From RGIG3178 sp942492795 (GTDB lineage: Bacteria > Bacillota > Clostridia > Christensenellales > QAND01): DNA of 64,000 nt. Numbering within the stretch: the first letter of the stretch is position 1; the number at the start of each line of letters is the position of its first letter. The notes below the pieces were generated by a model, which saw only the letters and a program-made list of their open reading frames with translations, made no database searches and was not told the DNA's origin. The stretch is from assembly GCA_942492795.1 (NCBI GenBank), contig OW818639.1, forward strand, positions 2,294,001 to 2,358,000. The letters run 5' to 3'. Position numbers and translations under genes: made by a program. Shown here in pieces: positions 33,287-42,430 of this stretch.

Positions 33287-34041
33287 AGCGTTTGCCCTCC
33301 TTTATGAAACGCCAGGCACACGCTGATGTTGTCAATGCCGCCGCGTTTTCTTGACAACTCACCCAGCTGGTTGGCGCAATCTGCGATCTCATTGCCGGCA
33401 CATACAAACGAGCAAAGCTCTTCGTCGTCGAAATAAGCGGTGACGCCATCCGAGCACAGGATGAATTTGTCGCCTGCTTGCCAGGGCACTTCAAACAGAT
33501 CCGGCGGTTGGCCTATTTCCGTTCCCAGCGCTTTTACCAGAATGTTTCGGCGCGGGTCGAGGGCAGCCTGAAGCGGTGTCAGGATCTTGTGGTCGATGTA
33601 TTCCTGTATGAGCGTATGATCGTGGGTGATGCGCATGTAGGTCCCGTCCGGATGGACGATATAGGCACGGCTGTCCCCCAGATGTGCAACGATCAACTGT
33701 GCTTCAAAACAAAGCGCAGCTGTCAAGGTTGTTCCCATGCCGCGGAATTTGATGGATTGTTTCCCCAAAAGATAAACCTTGTCGTTGGTTTCGATCATCG
33801 CCTTGCGCAATATCTGAACCGGATTCTGTACCAGCGATCCTTTGATGCTTTCTTCCTTAATCAAATTGACCATGGATCGAACTGCCATTGCGCTTGCCAC
33901 TTCCCCGGCGTTATGGCCTCCCATACCGTCCGCAACCGCCAAAAAATAAGGGGGTTCTGTTTTCTGCCCCTGTGGTATATAAATATTGTCCTCGTTTATT
34001 TCGCGGACGTTGCCCTTATGCGTATAACAGGCAAATTGCAT
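33283..34041 (-). CDS. stp: PP2C-type serine/threonine phosphatase
   Basis: 252 aa. Metal-binding motifs REINEDNIYI, VADGMGGHNAGEVAS near 36, AHLGDSRAY near 115 and CSDGVTAYF near 197. Counteracts the PASTA kinase encoded next. Cytosolic, no membrane segment. It follows rlmN after 12 bases. Confidence 0.96.
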   Translation of the reverse strand: MQFACYTHKGNVREINEDNIYIPQGQKTEPPYFLAVADGMGGHNAGEVASAMAVRSMVNLIKEESIKGSLVQNPVQILRKAMIETNDKVYLLGKQSIKFRGMGTTLTAALCFEAQLIVAHLGDSRAYIVHPDGTYMRITHDHTLIQEYIDHKILTPLQAALDPRRNILVKALGTEIGQPPDLFEVPWQAGDKFILCSDGVTAYFDDEELCSFVCAGNEIADCANQLGELSRKRGGIDNISVCLAFHKGGQTL

Positions 34042-34053
34042 ACTCCGTCCTCC

Positions 34054-35058
34054 TCAAGCTCTGTATAGCCGCAATTGACCGCAGGCACCTGCCACGTCCG
34101 AACCGAGTCTTCGCCGGATGGTGGCGGAAACACCGTTGTCCGCCAATACCTGAGAGAATCGCCGGATGGCGGCTTCGTTGGGCGGCATCAGACCGCTCAT
34201 GCTTCCGTTGAGCGGAATAAGGTTAATATGCCGGCGCATGCCGCGGGTCAACGCACACAACCGCTTTGCTGCAGCTTCTGAATCGTTGACGTCCTTGATC
34301 AATATATATTCAAACACCACCCGCCGTCCAGTCTGATTTTCGTACCGGCGTGCTGCGTCTATGACTTGTGAAATCGAATACCGGTTGGCGATCGGCATCA
34401 ATTGCTTTCGCGTTTCGTCGTCGCTCGCGTGCAGTGAGATGCACAGGGTCAACCCAAGATCGTGTTTCGCCAGTTCATCCATTTCGGGGACTAGGCCGCA
34501 GGTGGACAGCGAAATATGGCGCATGGACAGGTTCATGCCTTTTTCGTGCGTTACGATGTTTAAAAACCGGAGCACCTCGATAAGATTATCCAGCGGTTCT
34601 CCGCATCCCATCAGCACGACATGGTTGAACGAACGCCCCGCGGCTCGAACGGCGTAAAGCTGCCCTGCCATCTCTCCCGCCGTCAGGTTCCGTTCGAGAC
34701 CGGCCTGCGTGCTGGCGCAAAACCGGCATCCCATACGGCAACCCGCCTGTGTTGAAATGCACAGCGATCCGCCGTAGCTGTATTGCATCAATATGCCTTC
34801 CACGGCATTGCCGTCTTCGGCAAGGAACAGGTATTTTTCGCTCCCGTCGCTGCTTTGATAGCTCTGTTTTATTTCAACGCCGCCCGTACCCAAGGCCTCC
34901 AACGCCTCCCGCATACTCTTGGGGAGATTGTTCATATCGGCTGGCTTTACACCCCGCGCGCACCATGCAAAGATCTGTTCCGCGCGAAACGAAGGCCAGT
35001 TTTTGCCGGAAACGAAAGCCTGCAGTTCCTCATAGGTCATGTCGTACAGTTTAGCCAT
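34054..35058 (-). CDS. rlmN: 23S rRNA (A2503-C2) / tRNA (A37-C2) methyltransferase, radical SAM
   Basis: 334 aa. Radical SAM motif CRMGCRFC near 106 and the C-terminal catalytic cysteine in the GACGQLR tail, both expected for RlmN. N-terminal helical domain (LYDMTYEELQAFV). Real start is the ATG at 35058 (MAKLYDM), inside the rsmB end. Overlaps rsmB by eight bases. Confidence 0.96.
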   Translation of the reverse strand: MAKLYDMTYEELQAFVSGKNWPSFRAEQIFAWCARGVKPADMNNLPKSMREALEALGTGGVEIKQSYQSSDGSEKYLFLAEDGNAVEGILMQYSYGGSLCISTQAGCRMGCRFCASTQAGLERNLTAGEMAGQLYAVRAAGRSFNHVVLMGCGEPLDNLIEVLRFLNIVTHEKGMNLSMRHISLSTCGLVPEMDELAKHDLGLTLCISLHASDDETRKQLMPIANRYSISQVIDAARRYENQTGRRVVFEYILIKDVNDSEAAAKRLCALTRGMRRHINLIPLNGSMSGLMPPNEAAIRRFSQVLADNGVSATIRRRLGSDVAGACGQLRLYRA

Positions 35059-36376
35059 GCCGTTGCATCCTCGCCATAAAGAATCCGTCCGTTGCGTGGA
35101 TATGCGGCCACAGTTGCAGTATGCCGCTTTGCCCCTGATCCATAAACGAATCGGGCAATACAAGCGGGATCGGTGCAAAATCCGGATGGTTATTGATAAA
35201 ATGTTCCGTCACGTCACGGTTCTCCTGCCTGATAAACGTACAGGTACCATAGATGAGCACGCCGCCCGGCTTTACGTATGTCAACGCCGCTTCGAGGATG
35301 CCTTTTTGCAGATTGCTCAATGAAAGGACATCTTCAAAGTCCCGGTTCAGCTTGACATCGGGCCGCTTGCGCGCAGTCCCCAACCCGCTGCACGGGGCGT
35401 CGATCAATACGGCATCCGCACTGTTTCTATGCTCCGGCAAAGGAACAGTCGCATCGTGTACGGCAACGGTCACATTTTTGATATCAAGCCTGTGCAATTG
35501 TTTGCGTATCAATTCAACCCGGTGTGGGTGGATATCAAAGGACAGGATTTGTGCGTCTGCAAGCCGTTCCGCCAACGCGCACGTTTTGCCGCCCGGCGCG
35601 GCGCAAAGGTCCATGACCTTTCTGCCGGTTTCGGGAACCTGTTCGCACAGCAGAAGGCTGGCTTCTCCCTGCAGGCTGAACAACCCCTGCGTATAGGCCA
35701 AAAGCCCTGTTATGTCCGGTATGCCCCAAACGCGCAGCGCCCATGGGTGCAAATTCGATCGTTCCACCCTGCCGCCGGTAGCTTCCAGGATGGAAACTAC
35801 ATTGTCAACGTCTGATTTTTTCCGGTTTACGCGGATTGTCACATAGTTTTGATCGCTCTGCCGGAGCATTTCCTCCGCTTTGTCAAACCCGAGCTGCTTT
35901 TCCGCCTGCTTGACTGCCCACAGAGGCCAGCTGTACCGAACGGAGAGATACTGATGCGGATCGCTTTCCCGCTTAGGCCAGCGTATATCCTGTTTCGTTG
36001 CGGCCAGACTTCGCAGAACGCCGTTGACATAGCTGCTCTGCGCCTGTTTCCCGGCCTTTTTGCAAAGTTCCACCGCGGCATTGACGACAGAAGCATCCTC
36101 GGTGTGCATATACAGCAGCCTTGCAGCGCTGAGCGCTAAAATATTCCGGATTGCGCGTCCGCAGCGGTGCGTATCCGTCACGGTCTTTAAGGCAAAATCA
36201 AGCGCGATATTGTTTTCAACGGTCGTTCGCACCAGTGCTGTGGCCATGGCGCGCGAAGCGTCGTCCGGTTTTAACTCTAAGAACACTTCGGCCATCGCAA
36301 GGTTCAGATACGCCCCCTGCGCCGTGATGCGCTCGAGGATCAAAAAAGCAGCCCACTCGCCGTCACGAACGCTCAT
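35051..36376 (-). CDS. rsmB: 16S rRNA (cytosine-967-C5)-methyltransferase
   Basis: 441 aa. N-terminal NusB-like RNA-binding domain (about 1-145), then a Rossmann methyltransferase with VMDLCAAPGGKTCALAERL, the PC motif DAPCSGLGTARKRPD and the TC motif YGTCTF, which hold the two catalytic cysteines. Start MSVRDGEW at 36376 overlaps the fmt stop (ATGA). Confidence 0.95.
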   Translation of the reverse strand: MSVRDGEWAAFLILERITAQGAYLNLAMAEVFLELKPDDASRAMATALVRTTVENNIALDFALKTVTDTHRCGRAIRNILALSAARLLYMHTEDASVVNAAVELCKKAGKQAQSSYVNGVLRSLAATKQDIRWPKRESDPHQYLSVRYSWPLWAVKQAEKQLGFDKAEEMLRQSDQNYVTIRVNRKKSDVDNVVSILEATGGRVERSNLHPWALRVWGIPDITGLLAYTQGLFSLQGEASLLLCEQVPETGRKVMDLCAAPGGKTCALAERLADAQILSFDIHPHRVELIRKQLHRLDIKNVTVAVHDATVPLPEHRNSADAVLIDAPCSGLGTARKRPDVKLNRDFEDVLSLSNLQKGILEAALTYVKPGGVLIYGTCTFIRQENRDVTEHFINNHPDFAPIPLVLPDSFMDQGQSGILQLWPHIHATDGFFMARMQRHG

Positions 36377-37299
36377 ATCGAAAACCTCAAACCGCAAAGG
36401 TTTGTCCTTCCGTGCAGGAATTCCGCAGCATCCATCATGCGTTTGCCCGGTGCCTGCACCCTCTGGATGCTCACAGCGGCCGTCCCGCAGGCGACGATAA
36501 GCCCGTTTTTTGTATCGGCGGCCAATATTTCCCCCGGTTCTCCGCACCCCTGTGCCGGGCGAAGCCCTTCGAATTTGAATATTTCCGTTCCGATCATAGC
36601 CTGCGCTCCCGGCCATGGCGTTACGCCTCGAGCGTGATCGCATACGTGCACGGCATCCAGCCCAAACGGTAAAAACCCATCCTCTTTTTGGAGCATGGGG
36701 TGGTAGCTTGCTTTGTTCGGGTCCTGCGGTATGCGGGGCGCTTTGCCCGCCTCCATCAGCGTCAGCGCTTCGAGCATTGCATCCGCCGCCAGCGGCGCCA
36801 AACGGTCCAGCAGTTCACCCGCCGTCTCAAACGGTTTTATATCCAGGCTCTTCTGTAGAATGATATCGCCGTCGTCAATGCCGATGTCTGTGTGCATAAT
36901 GGTAATCCCTGTTTTGGTCTCGCCCGCCATAAGACAGCGGTTGACCGGCGCCGGGCCCCTGTATTGGGGCAACAGCGATGCATGGGCGTTGATAACGCCG
37001 AATCGCGCGGCGTTCAAATGTTTTTGATTGAGGATTTGTCCGTATGCCGCCGTTACGATAACATCGGCATGAAATTCTTGAAGGATGCGGGTCGGCTCTT
37101 GTCTGCGGATTCGTTCGAACTGGTAAACGGGTACCCCCAAAAGAACCGCCTCCGATTTGACAGGCGGAGGCAGCGGAACCTTTTTGCGTCCCTTCGGCCT
37201 GTCCGGCTGCGTTACAACTCCCAACAGCGTATGATGCGCGTGGAGTGTCCGGAGCATCGGTATGGCAAACTCAGGTGTCCCCATCAACACGATGTTCAA
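36373..37299 (-). CDS. fmt: Methionyl-tRNA formyltransferase
   Basis: 308 aa. MGTPEFAIPML near 6, NAHASLLPQYRGPAPVNRCL near 105 (formyl transfer site with Asn-His) and GITIMHTDIGIDDGDII near 131. The C-terminal OB-like domain binds the tRNA. The start is TTG at 37299, sharing bases with the def stop (TTGA), with GGAGG eight bases before. Confidence 0.96.
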   Translation of the reverse strand: MNIVLMGTPEFAIPMLRTLHAHHTLLGVVTQPDRPKGRKKVPLPPPVKSEAVLLGVPVYQFERIRRQEPTRILQEFHADVIVTAAYGQILNQKHLNAARFGVINAHASLLPQYRGPAPVNRCLMAGETKTGITIMHTDIGIDDGDIILQKSLDIKPFETAGELLDRLAPLAADAMLEALTLMEAGKAPRIPQDPNKASYHPMLQKEDGFLPFGLDAVHVCDHARGVTPWPGAQAMIGTEIFKFEGLRPAQGCGEPGEILAADTKNGLIVACGTAAVSIQRVQAPGKRMMDAAEFLHGRTNLCGLRFSI

Positions 37300-37796
37300 G
37301 CGTTATCCTCCGCATTTTCTTCCTCTTCGGGCTCGTCCTTTGCGTTCAGATCAACCTCTTCGGTCATGATATCGATGTATAATTTGCCGTCCAGATGGTC
37401 TGTTTCATGACAAAACGCACGTGCGAGAAGGTCTTCGCCCTCGTATTCGTGCATTTCCCCGTCGCGGCCCAGCGCCCGGATCTTTACCTTTTTCGGGCGT
37501 TCCACCATGCCAGCTTTACCAGGCAGGGAAAGGCAGCCTTCCACGTCCGAAACGGCACCTTCCGTGTTGATGATCTGCGGATTTATCAGCTCATAGAGAG
37601 TGCCTTCAACCTCAACGATCGCAACACGCCGCAGCACGCCAATCTGCGGTGCGGCAAGACCGACGCCTTCTTCTTTGTGCAATGTTTCGAGCATATCGTC
37701 CAACAGCTTACAGATATGATCGTTTATCTTCGGTACGGGTTTGGAAATCTTGCGCAAAACGGGATTTCCCTCGCGTAAAATGTCTCTGATAGCCAC
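37296..37796 (-). CDS. def: Peptide deformylase
   Basis: About 166 aa. GVGLAAPQIG near 47, EGCLSLPG near 92 and CHETDHLDG near 134, the three metal-site motifs. Removes N-formyl from new proteins. I prefer the GTG at 37796 (VAIRDILREGNPVLRK), eight bases after AAGGA, to the ATG nine bases upstream whose Shine-Dalgarno touches the codon. It ends in an acidic tail (EEEENAED) longer than usual. Confidence 0.95.
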   Translation of the reverse strand: MAIRDILREGNPVLRKISKPVPKINDHICKLLDDMLETLHKEEGVGLAAPQIGVLRRVAIVEVEGTLYELINPQIINTEGAVSDVEGCLSLPGKAGMVERPKKVKIRALGRDGEMHEYEGEDLLARAFCHETDHLDGKLYIDIMTEEVDLNAKDEPEEEENAEDNA

Positions 37797-37842
37797 TTTC
37801 TTCATCCTTTCGGGATCATTATACCATATTAAATCCGCATTA

Positions 37843-40095
37843 TTATAGCATGCTCTGCGGGTTGATCGTTAAGGAAAACGAGCACCCTTCCCAACTTGCT
37901 CCGGCAAACGCGCTAAACAACACTTCTTTGATCGCTTGATTCTCCGGCACGGTTGGGAGCTTAAGCAAGATGCGCATGCGCGTCTGCCCTTTGATCTTGC
38001 CTACCGGCGCGGCGCCGCTTTCCAACAGAAGCGGGGTCACGCCATGCTGGTTCAACAGTTCTCTTATCGTAACTTCGCTCTGCACAAGTGCCGCAGCACA
38101 TATCTGCTCGTCATCCGAAACGAACAGCCATTGAAAAAACACCGAAAAGGGTGGATATTCCGCAATGCGCCTGTATTGGATCTCCTGCCGGTAAAACGCG
38201 AGATAGTCCTGCTGCACCGCCGCTTCGATGGCAAAATGCGCCGGATTGTAGCTTTGCACAACCACATGCCCGGGTAATTTATCGCGCCCCGCGCGCCCCG
38301 CCACCTGCATGATCAGGGAAAAAGTGCGTTCGGCGCTGCGGAAATCGGGCAAATACAGGGAGGCATCCGCCGCCATCACGCCGACCAGCGTAACGTTTTC
38401 AAAATCCAGCCCCTTTGCAATCATCTGCGTACCAATTAGGATATCCGCCTCCCGCGCACCGAAGGATTGCAATATCTTCAGGTGGGCGTCTTTTCCCTGG
38501 GTGGTATCGTGATCCATCCTCAAGACCCTGGCTTGGGGGAAATGGATTTTGACCTGTTCTTCCACCTGTTGTGTGCCGGTACCGAAGAATTTCAGATACG
38601 GCTTGCCGCAGTCGGGACAAACGCCCGGTACCTGCTCTGTATGGCCGCAGTAATGGCATTGCAGCCACTCACGCGTTCTGGCTTTATGGTATGTCTGGGA
38701 TATATCGCAGTTCGGACATTGAAACACGTACCCGCATCCCCGGCACATCAAGAAAGTCGAATACCCTCGCCGGTTGATGAAAAGCATGATCTGTTCTTTT
38801 CGATCCAATGCCTCGGCTATGGCAAGGTGGAGCGTGGAACTGAAAACGGACCGGTTGCCTTTTAGGAGTTCGTCGCGCATATCGATGAGCACCACTTTGG
38901 GCAATCCGTGCGCGCCAAATCTTTCCGAAATGGTGAAAAGGCCTATTTCACCCCTGGTGCACCGGTAGTATGTCTGTACAAGCGGGGTCGCACTTCCCAA
39001 TACCACCACGGCGCCGTTGTTTTTTGCCCGGAACTCCGCTATGTCGTGGGCATGGTATTGCGGACGCTGTTCGCTGTGGTACGACGGTTCATGTTCCTCA
39101 TCGATGACGATAAGCCCGATGTTTGAAACCGGCGCGAACAAAGCGGATCTGGGGCCGATGACCACCGTCGCTTCGCCGTTTCTAATCCTGCGCCATTCAT
39201 CGTAGCGTTCACCGGCGGACAAGCGCGAATGAAGCACCGCCACAAGATCGCCAAGCCGGCTGCGGAATCGGGCGACGGTTTGCGGCGTCAACGCGATTTC
39301 CGGCACCAACACGATGGCGCTCTTGCCTTCATCCAGCGTTTTTTCGATCGCGTTCATATAGATTTCCGTTTTGCCGCTGCCCGTCGCACCGTGCATCAGG
39401 ATCATGCCGCCAGGTGCCGTGTGCTCAATGGCACATAGCGCTTCTTCCTGCTTTTGCGACAGGCGGGGTCTTGCTTTGTCATCGTTGGCAAGCGACAGGT
39501 AGGGCACGCGGCGGACCGGTGTATCCGTGACGGTGACAATGCCCTTTTTTCGCAAAGCAGGCACCGCGCTTCGTGCGGAAGGCAAAAAGGCGTACAGATC
39601 GCTCACCGCCATCGAGCCTACCTGATGAAGCATTTGCACCACCTGTTCCTGCGCCGGCGCTTTGCGTTTACCGTTGCCAAAAAACCGCGCAATCGCATCT
39701 TCGAGTTCTTCGCCCTCAAACGCAAGCTTCGCCACGCCCAATGTCTTTTGCCCGACGCGCTGATGGCGCATCTGGGAAGGGATCATCAAACGAAGCGCAT
39801 CCACCAGCAGGCAACGGTAGGATTTTGCCATCCATGCCGCCAATTCTATCTGATCGGGAAGCAATGCCGCAAAACCCTCCGCCTTTTGGGCGATGGATTT
39901 CAGGCGGGACGGTTCCACATCCACGCTCTGCGATACAGATACGACATACCCCTCCTGCAGTGTGTTGCCGCGGCCAAACGGCACCATCACACGCTGTCCG
40001 ATACCGATTTCCATTTCTTTCGGAACGGCATAGGAAAACACACGGTCCACTTCCGTATGGGCTATATCGATGATGACCTGCGCGAAGTTCGGCAT
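37843..40095 (-). CDS. priA: Primosomal protein N' (replication restart helicase)
   Basis: About 750 aa. GATGSGKTEIYMNAI (Walker A), IDEEHEPSY (DEEH box), zinc cysteines CRGCGYVFQCPNCD ... CHYCGH ... CPDCG, and AGRAGR in motif VI. Rebuilds stalled replication forks. I chose MPNFAQVI at 40095; two further in-frame ATG lie upstream. Follows coaBC by 54 bases. Confidence 0.96.
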   Translation of the reverse strand: MPNFAQVIIDIAHTEVDRVFSYAVPKEMEIGIGQRVMVPFGRGNTLQEGYVVSVSQSVDVEPSRLKSIAQKAEGFAALLPDQIELAAWMAKSYRCLLVDALRLMIPSQMRHQRVGQKTLGVAKLAFEGEELEDAIARFFGNGKRKAPAQEQVVQMLHQVGSMAVSDLYAFLPSARSAVPALRKKGIVTVTDTPVRRVPYLSLANDDKARPRLSQKQEEALCAIEHTAPGGMILMHGATGSGKTEIYMNAIEKTLDEGKSAIVLVPEIALTPQTVARFRSRLGDLVAVLHSRLSAGERYDEWRRIRNGEATVVIGPRSALFAPVSNIGLIVIDEEHEPSYHSEQRPQYHAHDIAEFRAKNNGAVVVLGSATPLVQTYYRCTRGEIGLFTISERFGAHGLPKVVLIDMRDELLKGNRSVFSSTLHLAIAEALDRKEQIMLFINRRGYSTFLMCRGCGYVFQCPNCDISQTYHKARTREWLQCHYCGHTEQVPGVCPDCGKPYLKFFGTGTQQVEEQVKIHFPQARVLRMDHDTTQGKDAHLKILQSFGAREADILIGTQMIAKGLDFENVTLVGVMAADASLYLPDFRSAERTFSLIMQVAGRAGRDKLPGHVVVQSYNPAHFAIEAAVQQDYLAFYRQEIQYRRIAEYPPFSVFFQWLFVSDDEQICAAALVQSEVTIRELLNQHGVTPLLLESGAAPVGKIKGQTRMRILLKLPTVPENQAIKEVLFSAFAGASWEGCSFSLTINPQSML

Positions 40096-40148
40096 TTCCC
40101 AATACCCTCTCATAAAAAAGAGCACCGGCCGGTGCCCTTTTAACGTTT

Positions 40149-41336
40149 CTAGAACAGCGTTTTGGCTTCATCCAGCACGAAAGAGGCAATCTCCGCTTTA
40201 CTGGCCATGGGATGGAACTTGCTCGTGCCATCCTTTTTGTATATCGTGACGATGTTGGTATCCACGCTGAAACCCGCACCCTGCTGCTTCACGTCGTTTG
40301 CAACGATCATATCGAGGTTTTTACGGTGGAGCTTGTCCAGCGCATATTCGGCGATATCCTGCGTCTCCGCCGCGAATCCGACTACAACCTGATGCGTCTT
40401 TTTCTTTCCGACTTCACTGAGGATATCCACCGTCGGAACCATTTCAAGCGATAATTCTTTGTTGTCCGTCTTTTTGATCTTCTGCTGCTGCACCATCTCC
40501 ACGCGGTAATCCGCGGGAGCCGCGCACTTGAAGAGCAGATCGCAGTTGTCAAACTCCGCCATCAGGGCATCATGCATTTGTTGCGTCGTTTCCACCTCAA
40601 TGCATTTTACAAACCTAGGCTTGGGAACGCTGACAGGGCCGTGCACCACCGTCACATCGGCACCGCGCCGCCTTGCCTGTTCTGCGATTGCAAAACCCAT
40701 CTTGCCGCTTGACCGGTTGCTGATATACCGGATCGGATCGATGGATTCCTGCGTCGGCCCTGCTGTAACCAGAACGCGTTTTCCCAACAGATCCTTGGGC
40801 TGATGAAGCAAGTCCATCGCCTTATCCACGATGACTTCCGGTTCTTCCATTCTGCCCCAGCCTTCGATTCCTTCGGCGAGCCACCCTTTCGCAGGGCCGA
40901 TGATTTGCACGCCAAGATCGCACAATGTTTGGACATTGCGCTGGGTGATCGGGTTTTCCCACATGTTCTCGTTCATCGCGGGCGCAATCAGAACGGGTGC
41001 TTTCGTCGCCAAAATCGTGGTCGAGAGCATGTCGTCCGCAAGTCCGTTCGCATATTTCGCAAGGAAGTTGGCGCTCGCAGGCGCCACGAGGAACAGATCC
41101 GCCCGCTTGGCCAACGATATGTGCTCCACTTCCCACGGGGTATCGCGATCGAACATATCCACTGCGACCGGATGATTGCTCAGCGTTTCAAAGCTGAGCG
41201 GAGCGACAAACTCGGTCGCATTTTTGGTCATGATGACATAGACTTCAACGCCTTGCTTGCGAAGCCTCGAAACGATGTCTACGCCTTTATACGCCGCTAT
41301 GCCGCCGGTAATTCCCAGCACGACCGTCGGTTTCAA
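40149..41336 (-). CDS. coaBC: Bifunctional phosphopantothenoylcysteine decarboxylase / phosphopantothenate-cysteine ligase
   Basis: 395 aa. CoaC half (about 1-180): VVLGITGGIAAYKG, APASANFLAKYANG and PAMNENMW, flavoprotein signatures. CoaB half (about 185-395): VLVTAGPTQESIDPIRYISNRSSGKMG and a CTP-binding end. Makes phosphopantetheine for CoA. The start is TTG; the one at 41336 has a better spacing from GGGAGG (eight bases) than the one at 41342, which overlaps the rpoZ stop. Confidence 0.96.
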   Translation of the reverse strand: MKPTVVLGITGGIAAYKGVDIVSRLRKQGVEVYVIMTKNATEFVAPLSFETLSNHPVAVDMFDRDTPWEVEHISLAKRADLFLVAPASANFLAKYANGLADDMLSTTILATKAPVLIAPAMNENMWENPITQRNVQTLCDLGVQIIGPAKGWLAEGIEGWGRMEEPEVIVDKAMDLLHQPKDLLGKRVLVTAGPTQESIDPIRYISNRSSGKMGFAIAEQARRRGADVTVVHGPVSVPKPRFVKCIEVETTQQMHDALMAEFDNCDLLFKCAAPADYRVEMVQQQKIKKTDNKELSLEMVPTVDILSEVGKKKTHQVVVGFAAETQDIAEYALDKLHRKNLDMIVANDVKQQGAGFSVDTNIVTIYKKDGTSKFHPMASKAEIASFVLDEAKTLF

Positions 41337-41338
41337 TG

Positions 41339-41545
41339 TCAAACCCTCCCGTTGCGCTCAAAACTCACTTTATGCTGATATATTTCCTCTGTAGCGATGG
41401 AGACCGGTTTCTGATCAGGTGTCGTATCGATCAGCGGAGCATCGCCCGCGACCAACTGACGTGCGCGTTTGGACACCATCACCACCAGCGAATAACGGCA
41501 GTCCACTTGCTCTAAAAGTTCATTGATCGGCGGGTATATGATCAT
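41339..41545 (-). CDS. rpoZ: RNA polymerase omega subunit
   Basis: 68 aa, the usual short length. IIYPPINELLEQVDCRYSLVVMVSKRARQLV is the omega signature. Start at 41545 overlaps the gmk stop (ATGA). Confidence 0.95.
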   Translation of the reverse strand: MIIYPPINELLEQVDCRYSLVVMVSKRARQLVAGDAPLIDTTPDQKPVSIATEEIYQHKVSFERNGRV

Positions 41546-42156
41546 AATTGTTCCTCCCAATATTTGGTAATCGTATCCATACTGCGTGCTATGCGGCACC
41601 TTTGTGCCATCTGCACAGAGCGAAGCTGTGCGATGGCGGTGGTCAAATCATCGTTGACGATCAGATAATCGTATTTATCGACAAGCCTTATTTCCTGCTT
41701 CGCCGTTTGCAGCCTGCGCTGCAGCGTCGTTTCGTCCTCGGTGCCCCTTTTGCGAAGCCTGTTTTCAAGCTCTTTAAGCGAGGGCGGCAGCACAAAGACC
41801 ATCACTGCCTCCGGCATCGCTTTTTTTACATTCATCGCGCCCTGAACATCGATGTCCAGAAGCACATCCGTGCCTTCGGATAACAATGCCTCCACACGTT
41901 TTTTGGGCGTCCCGTAACGGTTCATGCCAAAGATGCATGCGTACTCCAGAAACTCTCCGTTGTTTATCATTTCATCAAAGCGTTGATTGCTGACAAAATC
42001 GTAATGAACGCCGTTTATTTCACCAGGTCTGGGATCGCGCGTTGTTGCGGAAACAGAAAACTGTATGTCTTTGCAGCCTTCCAACAAAGCGGAACAAAGC
42101 GTCCCCTTACCGGCACCGGATGGCCCTGAGACCACCAATAACGTCCCTCTTGCCAT
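41542..42156 (-). CDS. gmk: Guanylate kinase
   Basis: 204 aa. GPSGAGKGTLCSAL near 9 (P-loop), TTRDPRPGEINGVHY near 38 and DVLLDIDVQGAMNVKK near 96. Phosphorylates GMP. The ATG at 42156 overlaps the remA stop (TGATG). Confidence 0.97.
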   Translation of the reverse strand: MARGTLLVVSGPSGAGKGTLCSALLEGCKDIQFSVSATTRDPRPGEINGVHYDFVSNQRFDEMINNGEFLEYACIFGMNRYGTPKKRVEALLSEGTDVLLDIDVQGAMNVKKAMPEAVMVFVLPPSLKELENRLRKRGTEDETTLQRRLQTAKQEIRLVDKYDYLIVNDDLTTAIAQLRSVQMAQRCRIARSMDTITKYWEEQL

Positions 42157-42416
42157 CAATCAATCATCCCCTCGTCGCGATCGGTCATCCTGTTGGCTAC
42201 CGTTTCGGGCTGGACGGCGGATAGGATAACATGTTCGCTGTCCGTGATCACAACCGCGCGCGTACGCCGCCCGTATGTCGCATCGATAAGCATGCCGCGG
42301 TCGCGGGCTTCCTGAATAATGCGCTTAATGGGCGCGGATTCAGGGCTGACGATCGCGATGATACGGTTGGCGGAAACGATATTCCCAAAACCGATGTTTA
42401 TCAAACGTATGCTCAT
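42156..42416 (-). CDS. remA: RemA/DUF370 family regulator
   Basis: 86 aa. LINIGFGNIVSANRIIAIVSPESAPIKRII is the DUF370 signature. In Bacillus RemA is a DNA-binding activator of matrix and osmoprotection genes; in Clostridia the gene sits, as here, between yicC and gmk, and its role there is unknown. Confidence 0.94.
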   Translation of the reverse strand: MSIRLINIGFGNIVSANRIIAIVSPESAPIKRIIQEARDRGMLIDATYGRRTRAVVITDSEHVILSAVQPETVANRMTDRDEGMID

Positions 42417-42430
42417 AGTAAACCTCCACG

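Noticed and set aside
35059..36643. Longer starts for rlmN and rsmB
   Set aside because: The extra N-terminal parts lie inside the preceding gene in another frame and have no homology; starts that overlap the previous stop fit better.
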